Assembly: GCA_024653795.1 (NCBI GenBank)
Contig: JANLHY010000659.1
Span: 1-6,563 of the forward strand
Direction: 5' to 3'
Source of the DNA: Candidatus Brocadiaceae bacterium
GTDB taxonomy: Bacteria > Planctomycetota > Brocadiia > Brocadiales > Brocadiaceae
Length of the DNA: 6,563 nt
Part shown: positions 1 to 6,450 of the stretch, piece after piece
Position numbering within the stretch: the first letter of the stretch is position 1
Layout of the letters: every line of letters begins with the position of its first letter
Notes under the pieces: model-generated
Told to the model about the DNA's origin: nothing
What the model saw: the letters and a program-made list of their open reading frames with translations, nothing else
Databases searched by the model: none
Position numbers and translations under genes: made by a program

Positions 1-809
1 GCACTGCATTATTAAATGCTATTAATTATGTCGGCGCGAATGCCATTATAGCGGATATTAACGGAGACGACTACAATCTGAGCTATGACGATGCAAAAAG
101 GCGTGTCACGAAAAAGACAAAAGCAGTTATTATACCTCATATATTTGGAACACCTGCCCGCGATATGGAGAGATTTAAAGATATGGGTGTTCCTGTTATA
201 GAAGACTGTGCCCAATCAATTGGTTCAAAGATTGGTGGGCAGTATGTTGGCACAATAGGTGATGTCAGCATCTTCTCATTTTATGCTACAAAGGTTATGA
301 CAACAGGTGAAGGCGGCATGGTGGCAAGCAATTCATCGGAATTGGTGGAGAGGATTTGTGATTTACGGGATTATGATAACAAAGATGATTATATGGTAAG
401 ATATAACTATAAGATGACAGACATTCAGGCAACAATGGGTATTGAACAACTCAAGAAATTGCCTGATTTTATAAATAGAAGAAGAAGAATAGCCGAAAGA
501 TATAATGAAGGGTTGAAAGATTTACCAGTAAGACTGCCTATGGCATCATCCGTGAGTGACAGTATTTGGTTTAGGTATGTAATCTATTCTGAAAGGGCAA
601 ACGGTCTGACAAGATATTTACATGAAAAGGGGATTGGTGCATTAAAACCTGTTTTTAAGCCGCTACATATATTATTGGGAAACAAAGGAGACTGTCCTAT
701 TTCTGAGAGGATATGGAATAACACTGTATCCCTGCCTATATATCCATTACTATCATTGGCTGATGTTGGTGAGGTAATTAAATTCACGAGACTTTTTTAT
801 AGTTCTTAA
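1..809 (+). CDS. DegT/DnrJ/EryC1/StrS-family sugar aminotransferase, 5' truncated by window edge
   Basis: PLP-dependent aminotransferase that in this family converts a keto group on a nucleotide-linked sugar to an amine, usually with glutamate as donor. The first complete codon is at base 3 and 268 residues are visible, so roughly 75-100 N-terminal residues lie outside the window (family members are about 370 aa). Visible family marks are the EDCAQSIG segment, whose Asp (bases 204-206) should contact the PLP pyridine nitrogen, and FYATKVMTTGEGG, whose Lys (bases 291-293) should form the Schiff base. The C-terminal KPVFKPLH and SLPIYP blocks are also typical. The reading frame is open from base 3, so the ATG at 165 is internal and not the start. 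It is followed after 32 bases by an epimerase gene, which suggests co-transcription and a role in sugar-nucleotide tailoring. The exact sugar and ring position (C3 or C4) cannot be told. Confidence 0.93.
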   Translation, partial: TALLNAINYVGANAIIADINGDDYNLSYDDAKRRVTKKTKAVIIPHIFGTPARDMERFKDMGVPVIEDCAQSIGSKIGGQYVGTIGDVSIFSFYATKVMTTGEGGMVASNSSELVERICDLRDYDNKDDYMVRYNYKMTDIQATMGIEQLKKLPDFINRRRRIAERYNEGLKDLPVRLPMASSVSDSIWFRYVIYSERANGLTRYLHEKGIGALKPVFKPLHILLGNKGDCPISERIWNNTVSLPIYPLLSLADVGEVIKFTRLFYSS

Positions 810-841
810 TCTGTGCAATCAATTCTTTCTCAGGAGATGGT

Positions 842-1897
842 ATGAAAAGAATTGTAGTTACAGGTTCATCTGGGTTAATCGGTTCTGAAGTTGTGATATT
901 CTTTAGTAAATGTGGCTTTGAAGTGCATGGTATTGATAATAACCAACGTGCAGTCTTCTTTGGTCCGCAGGGGGATACTCGCTGGAACCAGCAGCGTCTT
1001 CAGAAATCTATACCTGACTTTTATCATCATGAGATGGATATCCGTAACCGACAAGGTATGATTAGCCTAATAGAAGAAATTTGTCCTATCTGTATTATCC
1101 ATGCTGCTGCCCAACCCTCTCACGACCGCGCAGCAGATATTCCCTTTGATGATTTTGATACTAATGCAGCAGGAACCTTGAATTTGTTGGAAGCGGCACG
1201 CAGATTTTGTCCAGAGTCACCATTTATCCATATGTCTACAAATAAAGTTTATGGAGATTTGCCGAATTCAATCAAGTTAAAGGAAATGGAAACACGGTGG
1301 GATTACGATGACCCACAGTATGAATATGGAATTCCAGAATCTTTCTCTATTGACCAATCCAAACATTCCCTCTTTGGCGCTTCTAAAGTGGCTGCAGATA
1401 TTATGGTACAGGAATATGGTCGTTATTTTAATATGCCAACTTGCTGCTTGCGAGGCGGTTGTTTAACCGGGCCTAATCATTCTGGTGTAGAACTACATGG
1501 CTTTTTAAGTTATCTGGTGAAATGCAACCTTGAGGGCATTGAATACAAAATTTATGGATATAAAGGAAAACAGGTAAGAGACAATATTCATTCTGAGGAT
1601 GTGGCACGTTTCATGTTTGAGTTTTATAAAAACCCTCGTTGCAGTGAAGTTTATAATCTTGGCGGAGGAAAGGAAAACTCTTGCTCCATCATGGAGGCAT
1701 TTAAAATTGTTGAATCATTCACCGGGAAGAAACAGGTTTATACTTATATTGAGCAGAACCGTATCGGCGACCATATCTGTTACTACAGTGACCTGAGAAA
1801 AATGGAATCACATTATCCGAGATGGGATATTACAAAATCACTGAAACAAACTATTGGTGAAATTGTGGAGTCATGGAGTAGACGACTTTCCTCTTGA
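842..1897 (+). CDS. NAD-dependent epimerase/dehydratase, CDP-paratose 2-epimerase-like (extended SDR)
   Basis: A 351-aa extended short-chain dehydrogenase/reductase, expected to act in the cytoplasm on a nucleotide sugar with bound NAD. The N-terminal Rossmann motif TGSSGLIG (residues 7-14) is followed by Asp32 at the end of the second strand, which fits NAD rather than NADP. HAAAQPSHD (87-95), STNKVYGD (132-139) and GKQVRDNIHSEDV (242-254) resemble the tyvelose-epimerase (RfbE/TyvE) branch. The position of the usual catalytic YxxxK reads F178-GAS-K182, so the tyrosine is replaced by phenylalanine. From memory, a homologous bacterial subgroup shares this HSLFGASK motif, so it may be a subgroup trait and not decay. 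The start is supported by AGGAG at 832-836, five bases before ATG. No genes for CDP-dideoxyhexose synthesis are seen, so true CDP-paratose as substrate is unproven. Confidence 0.88.
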   Translation: MKRIVVTGSSGLIGSEVVIFFSKCGFEVHGIDNNQRAVFFGPQGDTRWNQQRLQKSIPDFYHHEMDIRNRQGMISLIEEICPICIIHAAAQPSHDRAADIPFDDFDTNAAGTLNLLEAARRFCPESPFIHMSTNKVYGDLPNSIKLKEMETRWDYDDPQYEYGIPESFSIDQSKHSLFGASKVAADIMVQEYGRYFNMPTCCLRGGCLTGPNHSGVELHGFLSYLVKCNLEGIEYKIYGYKGKQVRDNIHSEDVARFMFEFYKNPRCSEVYNLGGGKENSCSIMEAFKIVESFTGKKQVYTYIEQNRIGDHICYYSDLRKMESHYPRWDITKSLKQTIGEIVESWSRRLSS

Positions 1898-1946
1898 TGC
1901 CATAGTATCTGTTTGTCATAGATAAAACAATCTCAATTTTTGGTGG

Positions 1947-1952
1947 AAGGAG
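1947..1952 (+). promoter_or_regulatory. Shine-Dalgarno site favouring ATG 1955 for the methyltransferase
   Basis: AAGGAG lies two bases before the ATG at 1955. The spacing is short, but the alternative in-frame start, TTG at 1940, has no purine-rich site upstream. The ATG is therefore preferred, giving a protein five residues shorter than the longest frame. Confidence 0.55.
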
Positions 1953-1954
1953 AA

Positions 1955-2620
1955 ATGAAATCAAGAAAAACCGCCCTTAAGCAAGAGTACCAATTAAGAT
2001 TCTCAAATATACGGGAATATCGTTGTTTTGTATGGAAAATACTATGTTCTGATTTCTTTCGGAAATACATCCCCAAGAATGCAGCGATTCTTGATATTGG
2101 CGCTGGATGGGGGGAGTTTATCAACAATATGGAAGCAGCCAAGAAATTTGCGATGGATTTAAATCCTGAAACTGGTGATTACCTTACAGACGATATAATT
2201 TTTTTGAACCATGACTGTTCCAAAAGATGGGAATTGGATGATAATATCTTGGATGTTGTCTTTTCCAGTAACTTCCTTGAGCATCTTCCCAATAAAGAGA
2301 GTATTGAAAACACTATTTCTGAAGCGTATCGGTGTCTGAAAAAGAATGGCAAAGTTATTTTTCTCGGTCCAAATATCAAGTATATACACGGTGCTTACTG
2401 GGATTTTTGGGATCACTGTATCCCACTTACCGAATCTTCCCTCCGTGAGATTCTCATGATGAAAGGATTTAGAATAGACTTATGTATTGCACGGTTTCTT
2501 CCGTATTCCATGTCAACTGGAATAATGCCTCCTCCCTTCTTGATAAAAATTTACCTCAAGTTCCCATTCGTGTGGCGTATTGTGGGTAAACAGTTTTTGG
2601 TAATTGGAAGGAAAGAATAG
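1955..2620 (+). CDS. class I SAM-dependent methyltransferase (Methyltransf_11/23-like)
   Basis: A 221-aa Rossmann-fold methyltransferase, probably cytoplasmic. Motif I reads ILDIGAGWGEF (residues 45-55). The acidic residue after strand 2 is Asp68 in FAMDLNP, expected to bind the ribose of SAM. DVVFSSNFLEHL (100-111) is the post-motif segment typical of methyltransferases that act on sugars, lipids or small molecules. A basic N-terminal helix precedes the core. There is no transmembrane segment, although the C-terminal 40 residues are hydrophobic and aromatic-rich (PPPFLIKIYLKFPFVWRI), which could allow loose membrane contact. It sits between two epimerase genes, 57 bases after the first, so methylation of a sugar or glycan end is the likeliest job. 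That substrate is inferred from context only. Confidence 0.85.
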   Translation: MKSRKTALKQEYQLRFSNIREYRCFVWKILCSDFFRKYIPKNAAILDIGAGWGEFINNMEAAKKFAMDLNPETGDYLTDDIIFLNHDCSKRWELDDNILDVVFSSNFLEHLPNKESIENTISEAYRCLKKNGKVIFLGPNIKYIHGAYWDFWDHCIPLTESSLREILMMKGFRIDLCIARFLPYSMSTGIMPPPFLIKIYLKFPFVWRIVGKQFLVIGRKE

Positions 2621-2643
2621 ATATGTATAAATCACTCCAGGCT

Positions 2644-2666
2644 GGTTCAATCTTGCAGATTGAACC
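2644..2666. repeat. palindromic repeat B, copy 1 (9-bp stem, 5-base loop)
   Basis: GGTTCAATC (2644-2652) and GATTGAACC (2658-2666) form a perfect 9-bp stem around the loop TTGCA. The same stem recurs at 6270-6293 with a different loop, which marks a dispersed repeat family. No T-run follows, so it is not a classical intrinsic terminator. The rest of the 119-base gap between the methyltransferase and the second epimerase holds no gene I can support; a degenerate half-copy (GGTTTGAATGGAATC) starts at 2671. Confidence 0.8.
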
Positions 2667-2739
2667 GAAAGGTTTGAATGGAATCAGGAACTTTGAACAA
2701 TGCACTTAGATGAATGATGTTGCCAATTTGGAGATTTGA

Positions 2740-3822
2740 ATGAAATTGCTGATTACTGGGATATGCGGGTTCGTTGGTAGTACATTGGCAAGATATTTAT
2801 TAAATGCCAAATCTGGACTAACCATTTATGGACTGGACAATCTTATTCGTCAGGGTAGTGAGTTAAACAGGAGCGAACTTCTGAAATTGGGGATTAAGAT
2901 TTTTCATGGCGACATCCGAATTCAATCAGATTTTGACACATTGCCTGATGTAGACTGGTTGATTGATGCTGCTGCCAACCCGAGTGTGCTGGCTGGAGTG
3001 GATGGTAAAACAAGCAGTCGTCAACTTATAGAACATAACCTCTGTGGAACTATAAATATGCTTGAGTATTGCAAAAGGCATCAAGCAGGGTTTATACTCA
3101 TTAGCACCAGCAGGGTTTATTCCATTAAGCCCTTGTCAGAGGTGGAGGTTGAGGTGAGTGGTAAGTCCTACCGTTTAAAAGAAAATGCCGCTTTAACTCA
3201 AGGTTTGACACCTTTAGGAGTTAATGAGCAATTTAGCACAACCCCACCTCTTTCTCTTTATGGCAGCACTAAATTTGCATCAGAAATACTTGCACTTGAA
3301 TATGGAAAAATGTTTAATTTTCCAGTTTGGATAAACAGGTGTGGAGTTCTGGCTGGAGCAGGCCAGTTTGGAAGACCTGACCAGGGGATATTTGCATTCT
3401 GGATAAATGCATACCTTCGGAGAAGTCCACTAAAGTATATAGGTTTTGGAGGGCATGGATATCAAGTTCGGGATGCCTTACATCCTCGTGACTTAATACC
3501 CTTGCTCCTGAATCAGATGGCTAACACATCTTCACAGGATGTGCCTCATATCATTAATCTGGGAGGTGGAATTACCCATGCTATGTCACTTGCAGAGATT
3601 AGTGAATGGTGTGCTGACAGATTTGGTTGGCATGAGGTGGTATTAAGCGATCCTCATCCCCGCCAATTTGACATTCCATGGATGGTCATGGATTACTCTA
3701 TGGCAAGACAAATTTGGGACTGGCAGCCTCAAACTCCGCTGCAGCAGATATTAACAGAAATTGCTGAACATGCAGAAAAGAATCCTGATTGGTTACAAAT
3801 CTCTGGGGCATTATTATTTTAA
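2740..3822 (+). CDS. second NAD-dependent epimerase/dehydratase, CDP-paratose 2-epimerase-like
   Basis: A 360-aa extended SDR, expected to interconvert or modify a nucleotide sugar in the cytoplasm. The Rossmann motif is TGICGFVG (residues 6-13) with Asp33 after strand 2, fitting NAD. STSRVYS (122-128) supplies the catalytic Ser/Thr region, and the YxxxK pair is intact as Y174-GST-K178. GYQVRDALHPRDL (240-252) and INLGGG are hallmarks shared with the tyvelose-epimerase-like group. About 45 residues lie between STSRVYS and the catalytic tyrosine, longer than in the average epimerase but, as I recall, usual for this subgroup. The start at 2740 is supported by GGAG at 2730-2733, six bases upstream. 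It is clearly divergent from the epimerase at 842-1897, so it is not a recent duplicate. The two may act in sequence or on different sugars; the substrate is unknown. Confidence 0.88.
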   Translation: MKLLITGICGFVGSTLARYLLNAKSGLTIYGLDNLIRQGSELNRSELLKLGIKIFHGDIRIQSDFDTLPDVDWLIDAAANPSVLAGVDGKTSSRQLIEHNLCGTINMLEYCKRHQAGFILISTSRVYSIKPLSEVEVEVSGKSYRLKENAALTQGLTPLGVNEQFSTTPPLSLYGSTKFASEILALEYGKMFNFPVWINRCGVLAGAGQFGRPDQGIFAFWINAYLRRSPLKYIGFGGHGYQVRDALHPRDLIPLLLNQMANTSSQDVPHIINLGGGITHAMSLAEISEWCADRFGWHEVVLSDPHPRQFDIPWMVMDYSMARQIWDWQPQTPLQQILTEIAEHAEKNPDWLQISGALLF

Positions 3823-3836
3823 TAAAAATATTTTGA

Positions 3837-3931
3837 CAATTTTAGTAAAATTACGTAGCGCCGAACCCTTGTGGTCGGCTAAGGGAGGGGGATAAACCAC
3901 CCGCGCTACGCAATCCGATTTATTCGGGTTA
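3837..3931. repeat. multi-hairpin repeat A, copy 1
   Basis: Three parts follow one another: an AT-rich palindrome (AATTTTAGTAAAATT, 3839-3853), a GC-rich domain closed by CGTAGCGC (3854-3861) with GCGCTACG (3903-3910), and a mini-hairpin CCGA/TCGG (3915-3918 with 3924-3927). Inside the GC-rich domain, CCCTT (3866-3870) can pair with AAGGG (3881-3885), and GTGGT (3871-3875) can pair with ACCAC (3896-3900). A related copy lies at 6301-6469. By alignment with that copy the element ends in TTA, whose A is the first base of the next gene's ATG. The repeat fills nearly all of the 108-base gap. Confidence 0.82.
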
Positions 3932-4698
3932 TGAAAACAGAACAGGAATCTAAACCACTTAAATTGCTTTCCGTTGTAATACCTGCGCGGAATGAAGAAG
4001 GATGTATTTGCTCAACTATAGAACACTTGAACTTAGAACTACGTCTTCATAACATCCCGCATGAAATCATAGTGGTTGATGACGGCAGTACTGACCAAAC
4101 ATGGAAACTAGTAACAGAACTTAAAGAACATATTCCACAGTTAATGCCAGTTAAAAATGATGGGCTATATGGTTTCGGCCGCGCAGTTATTCGCGGTCTT
4201 GACACTATGACTGGGGACGCTGTAGTTATTATGATGGCGGATGAATCTGATGATTGTCGGGACGTGGTTCGTTACTGGAATGAATTGAATAAAGGGGTAG
4301 ATTGTGTTTTTGGCAGCCGGTTTATAAAAGGGGGAAGTACTATGGATTATCCTCTGGTCAAAAAGGTACTCAACCGTTTAGCAAATACCTTTATCAAACT
4401 CTTGTTCCGAATCCGCCTAAATGACACTACCAATGCATTTAAGGCATATCGGCGAGAAGTAATTGATGGATGTCAGCCGCTAATCTCTCCGCATTTCAAT
4501 CTGACTGTGGAACTGCCGCTTAAGGCAATTGTTCGTGGATACACATGGTTGGTCATTCCTATTACATGGCGAAACCGCAGGACCGGTGTTGCCAAATTAA
4601 AGATAAAGGAAATGGGCAGCCGCTACTTATTTATATGCCTTTATGTATGGCTTGAAAAATATTTTTCTATGGGAGACTACAAGAAATGTGTCAAATGA
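3931..4698 (+). CDS. GT2 glycosyltransferase, dolichyl/polyprenyl-phosphate sugar synthase (DPM1)-like
   Basis: A 255-aa family 2 glycosyltransferase with a GT-A fold. The likely reaction, by family, is transfer of a sugar from a nucleotide donor to polyprenyl phosphate at the cytoplasmic face of the membrane. Visible motifs are LSVVIPARNEE (13-23), VVDDGSTD (48-55) for the nucleotide, the acidic ADESDD (103-108) at the DxD position, FGSRF (127-131), TTNAFKAYRREV (166-177) and the WRNRRTGVAKLK segment (213-224), all as in DPM1-type enzymes. No C-terminal transmembrane pair is present, so it should be soluble or peripheral. The start is odd: no Shine-Dalgarno site lies within 20 bases, and ATG 3931 directly touches the end of repeat A. 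No better in-frame start exists, because the frame is closed by TAA at 3880. The next gene is a GT87 enzyme, a plausible user of its lipid-linked product. Confidence 0.87.
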   Translation: MKTEQESKPLKLLSVVIPARNEEGCICSTIEHLNLELRLHNIPHEIIVVDDGSTDQTWKLVTELKEHIPQLMPVKNDGLYGFGRAVIRGLDTMTGDAVVIMMADESDDCRDVVRYWNELNKGVDCVFGSRFIKGGSTMDYPLVKKVLNRLANTFIKLLFRIRLNDTTNAFKAYRREVIDGCQPLISPHFNLTVELPLKAIVRGYTWLVIPITWRNRRTGVAKLKIKEMGSRYLFICLYVWLEKYFSMGDYKKCVK

Positions 4699-4700
4699 AC

Positions 4701-4723
4701 TACCACCATATAACCCGGTGGTA
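4701..4723. repeat. 7-bp inverted repeat just after the GT2 stop codon
   Basis: TACCACC (4701-4707) and GGTGGTA (4717-4723) form a perfect 7-bp stem with a 9-base loop, two bases after the TGA. No T-run follows, so an intrinsic terminator is unlikely. It could be a 3' stabilising hairpin or a repeat. Confidence 0.5.
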
Positions 4724-4733
4724 ACTACTGATA

Positions 4734-4797
4734 GCCGAAGTCGACTTTAGTCGGCGAGCCGAGTCTGTTCGTAAAGCCATTGGTTTCAGCCGATGGT
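4734..4797. repeat. two adjacent hairpins in the GT2-GT87 gap
   Basis: GCCGA (4734-4738) pairs with TCGGC (4751-4755) around the self-complementary AAGTCGACTT. CCATTGG (4777-4783) pairs with CCGATGG (4790-4796), with one T-G pair and a 6-base loop. The layout resembles dispersed palindromic repeats elsewhere in the window, but no second copy is present here. There is no T-run after either hairpin. Confidence 0.5.
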
Positions 4798-4815
4798 GTG
4801 GGCTGATTTTGATAG

Positions 4816-4821
4816 AGGAGG
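4816..4821 (+). promoter_or_regulatory. strong Shine-Dalgarno site fixing ATG 4830 for the GT87 gene
   Basis: AGGAGG lies eight bases before ATG 4830. It falls downstream of the alternative in-frame TTG at 4809, so the shorter 411-residue protein is the right reading. It is the best ribosome binding site in the window. Confidence 0.8.
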
Positions 4822-4829
4822 AATGTCAA

Positions 4830-6065
4830 ATGCTTGAAAAAAGGAAATTTATTGTTCTGCTGATAATTGCCTCATCATTTTTGGTCTTAACATATTTTCA
4901 TTCAATTACAAAGATGGTATTTGTGGAGAAAAACTTTTGTGATTTTGCCGGTTATTATTTTTATGCAGATCTGTTAAACAATGACAAAGACATATATCTT
5001 CTTACGAGAGATAAAAATCTCGGAGAAGAACACAAGCAATTAATGAAAGAATCAGGAATTCCTGTGCATATCGCCTTTGGAGTAGGATACTCACCATTAT
5101 TTTTTTATCTCATATCGTTTCTTGCAAAACTTAAGTTTACAACTGCCAATCTGGTATGGTTGATAGCAAACAATTTATTGGTAATTGCTACCATGATGCT
5201 CTGGATATTCATGCGTAGAGATAGAGATAGTTACTTATTTTTTACGTCCATTATTGTGATGTTTGCAAGTCAACCATTACTTGAAAATATGGGCGCTGGT
5301 CAGGTAAATGTTATTTTTTTATTCCTATTTCTTTTGGTGGCATATCTATACAATGAAAAAAGGGAATATCTCTGCGGTCCCGCTTTAGCATTTGTCTTAC
5401 TTTTGAAGCCTCAATGGGGTTTGATCTCTTTATTTTTCTTGTGGAAAAGGTCATATACAGTAGTTACATCCACGATAATAAGTTATATAGTATTTCGTAT
5501 TTTTGGCATTCTTTTATATGGTTTTGATATAGAAGCGTCTTACTGGCAAAGTTTATTTTACCAGTCACAGACCCAGACAGGAGATATTATGGACCTTTCT
5601 TTAAAAGGGGTGGTTGATAGGATTTTTCTTGGGCTATTACCCGAGCAAATGAAGATTGCGTCCGTACTGCATAAAGCCGTCAGTTTGGCGTTAATTGTTC
5701 TTACTTTTAAGCAGATTCCCAGAATAAAGAATAGTAACGAGTCTCTTTTAGAATATGCTGTGGTAATATCTCTGGTAGCCATTATTTCCCCCAAGACTTT
5801 AGAACATCATCTTGTGCCGCTATTTATTCCATTTGTTATTCTGCTAGAGATGTTGAATATAGGAAATATAAGGAATATTGTCTTATTAACTGCTGCATTT
5901 TGTCTTGTATCAGTGAGATATTCGTTAAACAGTATTTCTGCTTTCCATGTTGGACTTCCTGCTATTTTAACTGCTGGAAAGATAGCAGGAGTTTTTATAC
6001 TCTGGTGGTTGTTGATGAAAACTTTATCCCCAAAATATAAAGACTGCATGCAATCTCTTCCATGA
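4830..6065 (+). CDS. GT87-family (DUF2029) multi-spanning membrane glycosyltransferase
   Basis: A 411-aa integral membrane protein with many hydrophobic helices, the first at about residues 7-23. In GT-C family enzymes of this type a polyprenyl-phosphate-linked sugar is the donor and transfer takes place on the extracytoplasmic side. Family-like marks are CDFAGYYFYA (37-46), with Asp38 in the first outer loop as the candidate catalytic acid, GYSPLFFYL (86-94), GQVN (157-160), LLKPQWGL (191-198), DLSLKGVVDR (255-264, at the usual NQSL position) and LEHHLVPLF (324-332). The start is ATG 4830 because of the AGGAGG before it; the frame can be extended to TTG 4809, but that would overlap the ribosome site. 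It lies 131 bases after the DPM1-like GT2 gene. That pairing supports a lipid-linked donor route, but neither sugar nor acceptor is known. Confidence 0.85.
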   Translation: MLEKRKFIVLLIIASSFLVLTYFHSITKMVFVEKNFCDFAGYYFYADLLNNDKDIYLLTRDKNLGEEHKQLMKESGIPVHIAFGVGYSPLFFYLISFLAKLKFTTANLVWLIANNLLVIATMMLWIFMRRDRDSYLFFTSIIVMFASQPLLENMGAGQVNVIFLFLFLLVAYLYNEKREYLCGPALAFVLLLKPQWGLISLFFLWKRSYTVVTSTIISYIVFRIFGILLYGFDIEASYWQSLFYQSQTQTGDIMDLSLKGVVDRIFLGLLPEQMKIASVLHKAVSLALIVLTFKQIPRIKNSNESLLEYAVVISLVAIISPKTLEHHLVPLFIPFVILLEMLNIGNIRNIVLLTAAFCLVSVRYSLNSISAFHVGLPAILTAGKIAGVFILWWLLMKTLSPKYKDCMQSLP

Positions 6066-6172
6066 GTTACATCCCTGTCTTCAAGCCGCTCCATGGGTTG
6101 GCAAGGCCACAAAAAGGAAGCTATCCGGTTACTGATAATGTATGGAGGGATTCAGTATCACTGCCGATATAT

Positions 6173-6193
6173 CCTAACCCGAACGAGTCGGAA
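6173..6193 (+). repeat. left terminal inverted repeat
   Basis: This 21-base stretch starts CCTAACCCGAACG and ends AGTCGGAA. It matches the reverse complement of 6451-6471 at 20 of 21 positions. It contains the small hairpin CCGA-ACGAG-TCGG. Confidence 0.8.
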
Positions 6194-6269
6194 GAGACGA
6201 AATCAGAAGTTTTGAACGTGGCTGTAGATTTTGAGTTAGCGCCAAATTATGAAAATTGCAAAATGTTTA

Positions 6270-6293
6270 GGTTCAATCGAAGACGATTGAACC
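6270..6293. repeat. palindromic repeat B, copy 2 (10-bp stem, 4-base loop)
   Basis: GGTTCAATCG (6270-6279) and CGATTGAACC (6284-6293) form a perfect 10-bp stem with loop AAGA. The outer nine pairs are identical to copy 1 at 2644-2666, while the loop differs. No T-run follows. Confidence 0.8.
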
Positions 6294-6373
6294 AGCAAAA
6301 CACTTTTAGCAAAAAAATGTAGCGCCGATCCCTTCCCCGATCGTAGTCGAGGACAGGTGTGGTCTGCCTATGG

Positions 6374-6399
6374 CCTGTCTGCGTGCGGACACGCACAGG
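6374..6399. repeat. palindromic repeat C, copy 1
   Basis: CCTGT (6374-6378) and GCGTG (6381-6385) pair with CACGC (6390-6394) and ACAGG (6395-6399). This gives a 10-bp stem with a two-base bulge and loop CGGA, nested within repeat A copy 2. Confidence 0.65.
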
Positions 6400-6417
6400 T
6401 AGGCGGGGGGTAAACCA

Positions 6418-6437
6418 CCTGTCTGCTGCCAGGCAGG
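6418..6437. repeat. palindromic repeat C, copy 2
   Basis: CCTGTCTG (6418-6425) pairs with CAGGCAGG (6430-6437) around loop CTGC, with one T-G pair. It sits between the conserved ACCACC and GCGCTACG arms of repeat A. Confidence 0.65.
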
Positions 6438-6450
6438 CCCGCGCTACGGA

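Noticed and set aside
1940..1954. TTG start for the methyltransferase
   Set aside because: No ribosome site lies before it, whereas AAGGAG precedes ATG 1955.
2644..2666. tRNA fragment, because GGTTCAATC resembles a T-arm
   Set aside because: The stem is self-complementary over 9 bp, and there is no acceptor, D or anticodon arm nearby, so a repeat explains it better.
2644..2666. Rho-independent terminator after the methyltransferase
   Set aside because: The stem is strong, but no T-run follows on either strand.
2623..2709. Small 28-codon frame with a purine-rich upstream region, spanning palindrome B
   Set aside because: It owes much of its sequence to the palindrome, shows no recognisable motif and overlaps a repeat; coding is not supported.
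3833..3838. Perfect TTGACA -35 box upstream of repeat A
   Set aside because: With a 16-18 base spacer the -10 position reads like TAGCGC, with no TATAAT-like sequence, so no promoter is called.
6062..6322. 86-codon frame starting in the GT87 stop as an intact small gene
   Set aside because: Only its first ~38 codons match a known family, and these are an internal C-terminal piece. The rest runs through repeats, and there is no ribosome site.
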